Shown piece after piece: positions 49,701 to 59,351 of a stretch of 64,000 nt of DNA; positions within the stretch are counted from its first letter, which is position 1, and each line of letters opens with the position of its first letter. The notes beneath the pieces are model-generated. The model saw nothing but the letters and a program-made list of their open reading frames with translations, was not told where the DNA came from and searched no databases. A program made the position numbers and the translations under genes. This DNA is from Sandaracinus amylolyticus (GTDB lineage: Bacteria; Myxococcota_A; Polyangia; Polyangiales; Sandaracinaceae). The stretch is from NCBI RefSeq assembly GCF_021631985.1, contig NZ_CP070225.1, positions 1,426,001 through 1,490,000 of the forward strand, written 5' to 3'.

Positions 49701-49740
49701 GAGGCCGCATCGGAGTGATCCGATGCGGCCTCTTTCCTTT
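49701..49740 (+). terminator. Strong rho-independent terminator
   Basis: GAGGCCGCATCGGA (49701-49714) pairs perfectly with TCCGATGCGGCCTC (49719-49732), with a GTGA loop and TTTCCTTT at 49733-49740. It serves lipoprotein B and, with AAAACGAA on the other side, could also terminate the convergent biotin carboxylase transcript. Confidence 0.85.
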
Positions 49741-49748
49741 GGTCGAGC

Positions 49749-51272
<1,524 letters not shown>

Positions 51273-51346
51273 CTCGGTGCGTCCTCCGTCCGGAAAAGCG
51301 CGCGGAGCATGCAGGACGGAGCGTGGTGGCACAACCGCGCGAACGA

Positions 51347-53701
51347 TCAGCTCGCCTCGGGCGGCACCGGCGCGGGCCCGGGCAGGGTCAGCTCCGCGTC
51401 GTTCGTGCGCGCGGGAGGCGGCGTGAGCGAGGGCGCGCGCTCCGCGCCGAGCACGTGGTAGTGCGCGCGCTTCGGGTCCCACTCGAAGAGCTCGACCGCG
51501 CCGAGATCGTAGAACCATGCGTGGAGCTGGAGCTCGCCCTTCGCCACGCGCTCTCGCACCAGCGGGTACGTCATGAGGTGCTCGAGCTGTCGCACCGCGA
51601 CCTCGCGCGCGGCCTCGTCGGCGTCGGTGAACGTCGAGAGATCGCCCGCGACCTGCGTCGCGTGCTTCGCCCAGCGCCCGAGCGTCTCGAGCTCCGGGGG
51701 CACCTTGCCCTTCTTGAGCGCGCTGACCGCGCCGCACTTGCTGTGGCCGCACACGACGATGTGCCGCACGCCGAGCACGCCCACGCCGTACTCGACCGCC
51801 GCGCCCTCCTGCGGCATCGCCTCGCTCGTCGCGGGCGGCACCAGCGCGCCGATGCAGCGCACGATGAAGAGGTCGCCCGGGTGCGCGTTCATCAGCAGGC
51901 CCGGCGAGACGCGGCTGTCGGCGCAGGTGACGAACATCGTGTGCGGGGCCTGGCCGTCCGCGAGGTGCGCGAACAGCGAGTCGTAGTGCGGCTTCATCTC
52001 CTCGCGGAAGCGCTCCACGCCCGCGATGAGGTGCGGGCGCGCGAGGAACGAGCGCGCCTTGCCGAGGATCGCGTCGACGTCGCGCTCGGTGGGCGCGATC
52101 GCCGCGTCGACGTCCGCGCGCTCTCCTTCGTTCGCGCGACGTCCGGTGAGCGCAGCCGCGGCGCTGAGCCGCTCGCGCACGACCATCGAAGGGCCGAGCA
52201 GCGCGACGCGCCCGCCGCGCGCGTGCACGTCGTCGAGCGTCGCGATCAGCGCGTCGGCGCCGGTGCCGTCGATCGCCACCACGCTGCGCAGATCGATGAG
52301 CACACCGTTCGACGCGGGGAGCTTCGCGAGCTCCGCGCGCAGCCGCGCGAGCTCGAGCGCGGCGAGGAACGTGAGCGGCCCGCTGAAGCTCACCTGGTGC
52401 GGCACCTCGGGATCGCGGCTGCGATGCACCAGCGCGCGGGTGCGCGCCATGCGCAGCGTCGCCGCGACCAGCGCGATCGCGACGCCCGCCTGCACGCCCG
52501 CGACGAGCCCCGCGAACGCGATCACGATCGCGGTGGTCACGCCGAGCGCGCCTTCGAAGCGCGAGACGCGCCCGATGTCGCGCAGCGGTCGCGGGTCGAG
52601 CAACGGCAGCGCGACCGCGAGCGCGATGCCGGTGAGCGCCGCGGTCGGCACGAAGCGCATCACCGGCCACGCGACGAGCCCGACCACGAGCACCACGAGC
52701 GCCTGCACCAGCGACGCACGACGGCGCGTCACGCCGAGGCGCACCGCGATCGCGGAGCGCGCGACGAGCTGCGTCGCGGGCAGGCCGCCGAGGAACGCGA
52801 GCACGACGGTCGCGAGCCCGTTCGCGATCAGCTCCTGATCGGGATCCGCGGCGTGACGATCGACGCGCTCGAGCGCGGCGGTCGACACCGCGGTGCAGAG
52901 CGTCGCGGTGATCCACAGCGCGAAGGCGCTGCCCGCGAGCTGCGCGATGCGCGTCGACGGGAATTGCGGGACGTGCGGCGCCGGGAGGTGCGCCGACTCC
53001 GCGACGCGCGGCACGTCGAGATCGAGGATCGCGACGGCGAGCGCGGAGAGCACGATCGCGAGGAGCGGTCCCGGAATGCGCCGGTGCACGAACGTCGTGA
53101 GCCCGAGCAGCGCGCTCGCGAGCGTGATCACGAGCACCGCGCCGCTCGTGCGCGGAAGGTGCGCGCCCATGTGATCGAGCCGCGCGAGCGAGCTCGCGTC
53201 GGGGTCGACGCTCGCGCCGATCATGTGCGGCAGCTGCGCGAGCAGGATCGCCGCGCCGATGCCGATCAGCGCGCCGCGGATCACCGCGAGCGGCACGAGG
53301 CGCACGAAGCGTCCGATCCCCAGCGCGCCCATCACGACCTGGAGCGCGCCCGCGATCACCATCGCGATCCCGAGCTCGCCGAGCCCGTGGCGCGCCGCGA
53401 TCGACGAGACCACGAGCGAGCTCGCGAGGCCCGGCCCCGACACCGCGCTGCGCGTGCCTCCGAGCGCGACCGCGAACGCGCTGCCGACCGCGGCGGAGAC
53501 GATCCCCGACCATGCGGTCGCGCCCGAGAACGTCGCGATCAGCATCGCGAGCGGGAGCGTCTGCGCGGCGAGCAGGAGGCCCTGCTCGAGATCCTCGGTG
53601 AGCCCCTTTCGCGCGAAGAGCGCGCGCCACTCGGACGAGAGCGCGCGCACACCGAGGTCGGGGCGAGGGCGGAGCAGACCGAGGGTTCGTTCCGACGCCA
53701 T
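51347..53701 (-). CDS. SulP transporter / STAS / beta-carbonic anhydrase fusion
   Basis: 784 residues. Residues about 30-430 form a SulP-type anion transporter with 10-12 hydrophobic helices (S-G-P-G-L-A-S-S motif). About 440-545 is a STAS domain (V-L-I-D-L-R-S-V-V-A-I-D-G-T-G-A-D-A-L). About 560-750 is a complete beta-carbonic anhydrase with zinc ligands Cys593, His653 and Cys656 and the Asp595/Arg597 dyad (C-A-D-S-R, G-H-S-K-C-G-A). Fusions of this kind are known and suggest coupled bicarbonate uptake and CO2 interconversion. The start is the ATG at 53701, with GGGAGAG immediately before it. Divergent from the FHA-ABC gene by 43 bp. Confidence 0.92.
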   Translation of the reverse strand: MASERTLGLLRPRPDLGVRALSSEWRALFARKGLTEDLEQGLLLAAQTLPLAMLIATFSGATAWSGIVSAAVGSAFAVALGGTRSAVSGPGLASSLVVSSIAARHGLGELGIAMVIAGALQVVMGALGIGRFVRLVPLAVIRGALIGIGAAILLAQLPHMIGASVDPDASSLARLDHMGAHLPRTSGAVLVITLASALLGLTTFVHRRIPGPLLAIVLSALAVAILDLDVPRVAESAHLPAPHVPQFPSTRIAQLAGSAFALWITATLCTAVSTAALERVDRHAADPDQELIANGLATVVLAFLGGLPATQLVARSAIAVRLGVTRRRASLVQALVVLVVGLVAWPVMRFVPTAALTGIALAVALPLLDPRPLRDIGRVSRFEGALGVTTAIVIAFAGLVAGVQAGVAIALVAATLRMARTRALVHRSRDPEVPHQVSFSGPLTFLAALELARLRAELAKLPASNGVLIDLRSVVAIDGTGADALIATLDDVHARGGRVALLGPSMVVRERLSAAAALTGRRANEGERADVDAAIAPTERDVDAILGKARSFLARPHLIAGVERFREEMKPHYDSLFAHLADGQAPHTMFVTCADSRVSPGLLMNAHPGDLFIVRCIGALVPPATSEAMPQEGAAVEYGVGVLGVRHIVVCGHSKCGAVSALKKGKVPPELETLGRWAKHATQVAGDLSTFTDADEAAREVAVRQLEHLMTYPLVRERVAKGELQLHAWFYDLGAVELFEWDPKRAHYHVLGAERAPSLTPPPARTNDAELTLPGPAPVPPEAS

Positions 53702-53744
53702 CTCTCCCTTGTACACCGGGTTCCGGTATTCTCCGCGCGCTCGC

Positions 53745-56700
53745 ATGATCACCTGCCCGCGCTGCCGAGCGCAGAACCCACTCAACGCTCAGTTCTGCGC
53801 GTCGTGCGGGCTCCGATTCTCCACCGGCGCAGAGGGCGCGCCGATGACGCGGGTCGGCGAGTCGGTGCCGATGCCCGCACCGTCGACGGTGCCTTCGCCC
53901 GCGCCGCGCATGTCGGTGCCGGGCGGGAACGTCGGGTCGGCGCCGGGCGTGATCGCGCCGCGTCCCTCCGCGGTCGCACCGCCGCAGCAAGCCGCGCCGC
54001 CGCGCACGATGGCGCTCGATCAGGTGAGCGCGCTCGGGCTCGCGCCGGGCACGCCGCCTCCGGCCACCGAGATCACCCTCGGTCGCGATCCCGCGTGCTC
54101 GATCGTGATCGACAACTCGGTCGTCTCGGCGCGCCACGCGCGCATCACCAAGACCCAGCCCGCAGGTCTGCTGATCGACGACCTCGGATCGACCAACGGC
54201 ACGTACGTCAACGGCGTGCGGGTGATGCGCCAGGCGATCACGTTCCGCGACGACGTGCGCCTCGGCTCCGCGCCGGTGCCGCTCTCCGATCCGCGCATCG
54301 CGAACCTGCTCCTGCGCGTCGTGCGCCGTCCCGCGAAGGGCCAGCCGATCGTGCTCGGCAGCGCGGCGTCGAGCGACGTGACGATCGAGTACCCCGACGT
54401 CGCGCCCCAGCACGCACAGATCGTGGAGACGCCCGATGGCGCGATCATCGTGCGCGACCTCGGGGCGCCCGCGGGCACGTTCATCGACGGGCCGCACTTC
54501 CGCGTCACCGAGGCGCGGCTGCAGCCGAATTCGCTGCTGCTCCTCGGTGGATTCCCGCTGCCGGTGCCGCTGCTCGATCGCCTGCTGAGCGAGGCCGAGT
54601 CGGGCGGCTCGGCGCTCGCTGCCGCGGTCCAGAACGTCAACCTCGATCGCCCGGTGCTGCACGTCGGGCGCGGGGCCGAGAACGACCTCGTGCTCCCGCA
54701 TCCAACGGTGAGCACGCGCCACGCGCGCCTCACGCGCGGCAACGACGGCACGGTGCGCGTCGAGGACCTCGGCTCGACGAACGGCACCTACGTCGATGGA
54801 GAGCGCGTCGGATCGCGCGGCGCGATCGCACGACCCGGACAGCGCGTCGTGGTCGGCGCCGTCGCGCTGACCATCGGCCAGGGCGGCCGCATCGCGGGCG
54901 CGCAGCGCGCGAAGGTGCGCCTCGATCTCGTGCAGGTCGGGCTCACCGTGCCCGATCGCGGCAGCGGCAAGCCCCGCACGCTGCTCGACCACGTCTCGAT
55001 GTCGATCTTCCCCGGCGAGCTCGTCGGCATGCTGGGCCCGAGCGGCGCGGGAAAGAGCACGCTCTTGATGAGCGTGCTCGGGCTCTACCGTCCGACGCAC
55101 GGCGGCGTGCTGCTCAACGGGCGCCCGCTCTTCCAGCAGTACGAGTCGTTCCGCACGAACGTCGGCTACGTGCCGCAGGACGACATCGTCCATCCGCAGC
55201 TCACCGTGCGCGAGGCGCTCTGGTACGCGTGCAAGCTCCGCTTGCCCAGCGGCACCAGCAAGAAGGATCTCGACGACGCGATCGAGCAGACGCTCAAGCA
55301 GGTCGGGCTCTGGGAGCAGCGCGATCTGCAGATCGGCAGCGCCGAGGAGAAGGTGCTCTCCGGCGGTCAGCGCCGCCGCGTGAACCTCGCGGTCGAGCTC
55401 GTCACCGATCCTTCGCTGCTCATCCTCGACGAGCCGACGAGCGGCCTCTCGTGGACCGACGCCGCCGACGTGGTCGCGACGCTGCGACGCCTCGCCGACG
55501 GCGGCCGCACGATCGTCCTCACGATCCATCAGCCCGACTACCAGGAGTACGAGAAGTTCGACACCGTCGCGATCCTCGGGCGCGGCGGCAAGATGCTCTT
55601 CTACGGCCCGCCTTCGCCCGACTCGTACGAGTTCTTCGGCGCCGCGCCGAGCAAGCCGCGCGAGATGTTCGACCACGTCGAGCAGATGCCCGCCGACGAG
55701 TGGCGCGGTCGCTTCCAGAAGACGCAGACGTTCCAGCGCTTCGTCACCCAGCGCGCGCCCGGCACCGACGCCGCGACCCAGGGCCCGCCACCCAAGCCGC
55801 GCAGTCGCTCGTCGCTCCGCCAGTTCCCGGTGCTGCTCGCGCGCTCGCTCAAGCTCACGCTGCGCAACAAGACCGCGCTCTTGTTGCTGCTCTTGCAGGC
55901 GCCATTGCTCGGGCTCCTGATCGGTCTCACCACCGCGGGCTCGACCACGTTCGCCGCGGGCTCGTTCGGGTGTCGCGACACCACCGGCCCCGACACCGTC
56001 GATCAATGCGCAGGCGAGGACGACTCCATCGCGTGCGATCCCGACACCGTGCAGAGCGCGGTGCAGGCGCGCGTGACGCGCGGTGAGCCGCCGTTCAGCG
56101 ACTCGATGCAGCGATGGCGCGACGCGCGCATCCGCGATCCCCGCACCGGCCTGCTCGCGATCCTGATGGCGCTCTTCCTACCGATGATCATCGCGAGCTC
56201 GAACGTGCTCGTCGCGGAGCGCACGATCTACGAGCGAGAGCGGCTCGCCGGGCTCAACATCATTCCGTACGTGCTCGCGCGCTTCCTCGTGCTGGCGGGG
56301 CTCGGCGCGATCGTCGCGACGCTCAACCTCACGGTCGCGCTGCCGCTGCTCGAGCTGCGCGGCAATCCGTTCTGGTACTGGCTGGTCGGCGTCATGGTGA
56401 CCAGCTGCGCGAGCGCGATGGGCCTCGCGCTCTCCGCCGCGGTGCGCAACCCGGTGTCGGCGCTCTGGGGCATCAACTTCCTCGTCATCCCGCAGCTGCT
56501 CTTCGCGGGATCGATCACGCGCCTCACCGGCTTCACGTGGCTCGTGAGCTGGTTCACCACCACGCGCTACGCGCTCGAGGCGCTGAGCAACATCGATCTG
56601 CGCGCGCGCGGTCACCTGCACCTCTGTCAGATCGAGCGCTACATGGAGAATTTCCCGGGGTTCATCCCCTCGCTCCACCTGCCGATCGTCTACGCCGCGA

Positions 56701-56780
56701 CGGGCATCGGCACGCTCACGTTCGGCTGCGTGGTCCTCACGATGTTGCTCCTGCGCCTCAAGGACAAACGCGTGGGATGA
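53745..56780 (+). CDS. ABC transporter with zinc ribbon, three FHA domains and fused permease (ABCG-like)
   Basis: 1011 residues. A zinc ribbon (C-P-R-C...C-A-S-C, about 4-22) and a Pro-rich linker come first. Three FHA domains follow: FHA1 about 100-170 (G-R-D-P...S-A-R-H-A-R-I, G-S-T-N-G-T-Y-V-N-G), a degenerate FHA2 about 190-265 (no S-x-x-H, A-P-A-G-T-F-I-D-G), and FHA3 about 300-375. The ATPase has Walker A G-P-S-G-A-G-K-S-T (from 431), the signature L-S-G-G-Q-R-R-R and L-L-I-L-D-E-P-T-S-G-L. The last 330 residues have about six membrane helices (ABC2 type). FHA domains bind phospho-Thr, so a link to the kinases is likely. The ATG at 53745 was chosen at the ribbon. Confidence 0.93.
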   Translation: MITCPRCRAQNPLNAQFCASCGLRFSTGAEGAPMTRVGESVPMPAPSTVPSPAPRMSVPGGNVGSAPGVIAPRPSAVAPPQQAAPPRTMALDQVSALGLAPGTPPPATEITLGRDPACSIVIDNSVVSARHARITKTQPAGLLIDDLGSTNGTYVNGVRVMRQAITFRDDVRLGSAPVPLSDPRIANLLLRVVRRPAKGQPIVLGSAASSDVTIEYPDVAPQHAQIVETPDGAIIVRDLGAPAGTFIDGPHFRVTEARLQPNSLLLLGGFPLPVPLLDRLLSEAESGGSALAAAVQNVNLDRPVLHVGRGAENDLVLPHPTVSTRHARLTRGNDGTVRVEDLGSTNGTYVDGERVGSRGAIARPGQRVVVGAVALTIGQGGRIAGAQRAKVRLDLVQVGLTVPDRGSGKPRTLLDHVSMSIFPGELVGMLGPSGAGKSTLLMSVLGLYRPTHGGVLLNGRPLFQQYESFRTNVGYVPQDDIVHPQLTVREALWYACKLRLPSGTSKKDLDDAIEQTLKQVGLWEQRDLQIGSAEEKVLSGGQRRRVNLAVELVTDPSLLILDEPTSGLSWTDAADVVATLRRLADGGRTIVLTIHQPDYQEYEKFDTVAILGRGGKMLFYGPPSPDSYEFFGAAPSKPREMFDHVEQMPADEWRGRFQKTQTFQRFVTQRAPGTDAATQGPPPKPRSRSSLRQFPVLLARSLKLTLRNKTALLLLLLQAPLLGLLIGLTTAGSTTFAAGSFGCRDTTGPDTVDQCAGEDDSIACDPDTVQSAVQARVTRGEPPFSDSMQRWRDARIRDPRTGLLAILMALFLPMIIASSNVLVAERTIYERERLAGLNIIPYVLARFLVLAGLGAIVATLNLTVALPLLELRGNPFWYWLVGVMVTSCASAMGLALSAAVRNPVSALWGINFLVIPQLLFAGSITRLTGFTWLVSWFTTTRYALEALSNIDLRARGHLHLCQIERYMENFPGFIPSLHLPIVYAATGIGTLTFGCVVLTMLLLRLKDKRVG

Positions 56781-57160
56781 AGCACCTGATGATCGCGATC
56801 GTGCTCTCCGCGTGCACCGAGCGCGCACCCGAGGATCCGACGCCGCCGCGTGTCGAGGAGCGGTCCGAGCCGATCGCGATCCGACGCGGCGGGCGCGAGG
56901 TGCGCGTGCGGTGTGCCCTGACGTGCGAGGGCGCACGCGACGAGCTCGGCCGACAGCAGCGCGCGTGCGTGGGCGATCCCACGAGCACGCCGCATCACGT
57001 GAGCGATCGTGCCGCGATGATCGCGCTCGGCTGCTGCAGCGAGGCCGAGGGCGCGTACGCCGAGGCCTGCGGCATGGAAGGGCTCGAGGCGTGCGCCTCG
57101 CGCTGGAGCGCGGAGTGCGCGTCGGGGAGGCTGCAGCCCCGAGGAGACGGAGCAGAGTGA
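56777..57160 (+). CDS. Small Cys-rich lipoprotein in ABC transporter operon
   Basis: 127 residues. A short signal M-K-H-L-M-I-A-I-V-L-S-A-C gives a lipobox with Cys13. The mature part has paired Cys (C-A-L-T-C, G-C-C-S, A-C-G-M, A-C-A-S, E-C-A-S) and no known domain. The ATG at 56777 overlaps the FHA-ABC stop (ATGA) and its own stop overlaps the GTG of the next ATPase gene. It is therefore co-translated between two ABC systems and may be an accessory of either. Confidence 0.75.
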   Translation: MKHLMIAIVLSACTERAPEDPTPPRVEERSEPIAIRRGGREVRVRCALTCEGARDELGRQQRACVGDPTSTPHHVSDRAAMIALGCCSEAEGAYAEACGMEGLEACASRWSAECASGRLQPRGDGAE

Positions 57161-58080
57161 TCCGCGCCGAGAACCTCGGTCGTCGCTTCGGCGACTTCGT
57201 CGCGCTCGAAGGGCTCGATCTCGAGATCGCCCAGGGCGAGGTGTTCGGCCTGCTCGGCCCCAACGGCGCGGGCAAGACCACCACCGTGCGACTTCTGACC
57301 GCGGTCATTTCTCCGACCACCGGTCGCGCCACCGTCGCGGGCTTCGACGTCGCGACGCACCCCGAGCAGGTGCGCGCGAACGTCGGGATCCTCACCGAGA
57401 CGCCGGGCATCTACGTGCGCCTCGACGCGGTCGAGAACCTGCGTTTCTTCGCCGACATCCACGGCCTGCGCGATCCCGACGCGCGCATCCGCGCGGTGCT
57501 CGAGCGCCTCGATCTCTGGGCGCGTCGCAAGGAGCCGGTCGGCGGCTGGAGCAAGGGCATGCGGCAGCGCCTCGCGATCGCGCGCGCCGTGCTGCACGAG
57601 CCCAAGGTCGTCTTCCTCGACGAGCCGACGAGCGCGCTCGATCCCGCGGCCGCGCGCACCGTGCGCGAGCTCGTCACCGATCTGCGCAGGGAAGGGCGCA
57701 CGATCATCCTCTGCACGCACAACCTCGACGAGGCCGAGCGACTCTGCGATCGCATCGGCGTGCTCCGCACCCGCCTGCTCCGGGTCGACACGCCGGCGCG
57801 CCTGTGCCGCGACCTCGAGCGTGCGTCCACCATCGTGCGTCTGGTCGCGCCCGACGCCGCGCTGCTCGACGTCGCGCGCGCGCTCCCCTTCGTGCGCGAC
57901 GCCGCGCTCGCAGGCGACACGATGCGCATCGCGCTCGACGATCCCGAGGCGCACAACCCCGCGCTGGTGCGCGCGCTGGTCGAGGCGGGCGCGGAGATCC
58001 GCACGGTCAGCGAAGAGGTGCGCACGCTCGAGCAGGTCTATCTCGAGCTCGTCGGTGCCTCGCCGGAGGCACGCGCATGA
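57157..58080 (+). CDS. ABC transporter ATP-binding protein
   Basis: 307 residues. Walker A G-P-N-G-A-G-K-T-T (about 35-43), signature W-S-K-G-M-R-Q-R-L-A-I-A-R-A (variant of LSGGQ), Walker B V-V-F-L-D-E-P-T-S-A-L-D, and His switch T-H-N-L. It belongs to the CcmA/NatA-type exporter group (COG1131). The extra 80-residue C-terminal domain is typical of drug or lipid exporters. GTG start at 57157 in a GTGA overlap, with GAGGAG upstream. It pairs with the permease that follows. Confidence 0.9.
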   Translation: MIRAENLGRRFGDFVALEGLDLEIAQGEVFGLLGPNGAGKTTTVRLLTAVISPTTGRATVAGFDVATHPEQVRANVGILTETPGIYVRLDAVENLRFFADIHGLRDPDARIRAVLERLDLWARRKEPVGGWSKGMRQRLAIARAVLHEPKVVFLDEPTSALDPAAARTVRELVTDLRREGRTIILCTHNLDEAERLCDRIGVLRTRLLRVDTPARLCRDLERASTIVRLVAPDAALLDVARALPFVRDAALAGDTMRIALDDPEAHNPALVRALVEAGAEIRTVSEEVRTLEQVYLELVGASPEARA

Positions 58081-58868
58081 ACCTCCATCACGTGCGCGCG
58101 GTGATGCGCCGCGAGTGGATCGAGCTGCGCCGCAATCGGCTCGTGATGCTCACGATGGCGATCCTCCCGATGGCGCTCGTCGGCGCGGCGATCTCCACCA
58201 CCGCGTTCCTCGCGCGGGTGCCCGACGCCGAGTTCCGCGGCGATGTCCCCACCGGGCTCGCGCCGCAGCTCCAGGCGCTCGGTCGTGGCCGCGACGCGCT
58301 GCTCGCGCTGGTCGCGGATCAGTACCTCTCGATGCTGCTCCTGATCGCGCTCGCGCTGCCCTCGACCATCGCGGCCCACGCGATCGTCGGCGAGAAGGTC
58401 GAGCGCACGCTCGAGCCGCTCCTCGCCACACCGATCGCGACCGGCGATCTCCTGCTCGGCAAGTGCCTCGCCGCGGTCGTGCCCGCGACCCTGATCACCC
58501 AGCTCGCGTACGGCATCACGCTCGCGGGCTTCCACCAGACCTGCCCGCCCGCGGTGTTCGCGCTCGCGGTGCGTCCGGTGTGGCCCGCCGCGTTCCTCGC
58601 GGTGACGCCGGTGCTCGCGCTGCTCAGCGCGCTCGCCGCGATCGTCGCGTCGTCGCGCGTGAACGATCCGCGCACCGCCCAGGGGCTCGTCGGCTTCCTC
58701 GTGATCCCGGTGATCGTGATGGGGATCTCGACGGTGATGGGCGAGCTCTTCCTCGACGTGCGCCTCTTGCTCTGGGGCGCCGCGATGCTGCTCGGCATCG
58801 ACGCGCTCGCGCTCTGGGTCGCGGTGCGTCTCTTCTCGCGCGAGGCGATCCTCACGCGCTGGAAGTGA
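58077..58868 (+). CDS. ABC-2 type permease
   Basis: 263 residues with about six hydrophobic helices. The N-terminal R-R-E-W-I-E-L-R-R-N-R-L and the later E-K-V-E-R-T-L-E-P-L-L-A-T-P motif are typical of ABC-2 exporters (NatB-like), as is the loop after helix 1. It overlaps the ATPase gene by 4 bp (ATGA), so the two proteins form one complex. The substrate is unknown; Na+, lipid or peptide export are possible. Confidence 0.87.
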   Translation: MNLHHVRAVMRREWIELRRNRLVMLTMAILPMALVGAAISTTAFLARVPDAEFRGDVPTGLAPQLQALGRGRDALLALVADQYLSMLLLIALALPSTIAAHAIVGEKVERTLEPLLATPIATGDLLLGKCLAAVVPATLITQLAYGITLAGFHQTCPPAVFALAVRPVWPAAFLAVTPVLALLSALAAIVASSRVNDPRTAQGLVGFLVIPVIVMGISTVMGELFLDVRLLLWGAAMLLGIDALALWVAVRLFSREAILTRWK

Positions 58869-58881
58869 TCCTCGTCGATGA

Positions 58882-59301
58882 TCACTGCACCTGCGGCTGC
58901 TCCATCACCATGAGCCGCGCGGCGCAGCGACCTTCCTGGCACAGGCAGCCACCGCCGCAGTCCATCGTGCCGGAGCGGCAGTCCATCGTGCACATCGCAT
59001 CGCCGCAGCTCGGCGCGTTCGCGCGCGCGACGCACGCCGCGGCGTGACAGCAGGACGCCGGCACGCAGTCCGCGTCGGTCGTGCACGCGTCGGTGCCGAC
59101 CACGATCTCGCCGCCACCGCTGGTCTCACCACCGCCGGTCTCACCGCTGCCGGTCTCGCCGCCCTGCTCGTTGCCGGTGCTGCTCTCGGAGCCGCTCGTC
59201 TCGTCGCTCGGCGCGCTCTCCTGCTCGCGCGGCGCGCACGCGTGCAGCGTGATCACGAGTGAGAGCACCGAGAACGCTTGGATCATCGTGTTTCGACGCA
59301 T
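58882..59301 (-). CDS. Small lipoprotein with E-T-G-S-G repeats and Cys-rich end
   Basis: 139 residues. The signal M-R-R-N-T-M-I-Q-A-F-S-V-L-S-L-V-I-T-L split by a hydrophobic core ends at L-H-A-C (Cys22). A Ser/Gly/Glu low-complexity spacer with G-G-E-T-x-S-G-G units follows, then about 60 residues with twelve Cys (C-T-T-D-A-D-C-V-P-A-S-C-C-H). The start could also be the ATG at 59286. Convergent with the permease by 13 bp. Function unknown; a surface lipoprotein. Confidence 0.72.
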   Translation of the reverse strand: MRRNTMIQAFSVLSLVITLHACAPREQESAPSDETSGSESSTGNEQGGETGSGETGGGETSGGGEIVVGTDACTTDADCVPASCCHAAACVARANAPSCGDAMCTMDCRSGTMDCGGGCLCQEGRCAARLMVMEQPQVQ

Positions 59302-59351
59302 GCGCGCGAGCGTAGTTCCAGCGAGCGTCACGTCGAGTATCATCGCTGCGC

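Noticed and set aside
51323-56086. 1587-residue plus-strand frame
   Set aside because: Antisense to the SulP-carbonic anhydrase fusion, Arg/His-rich with no domain.
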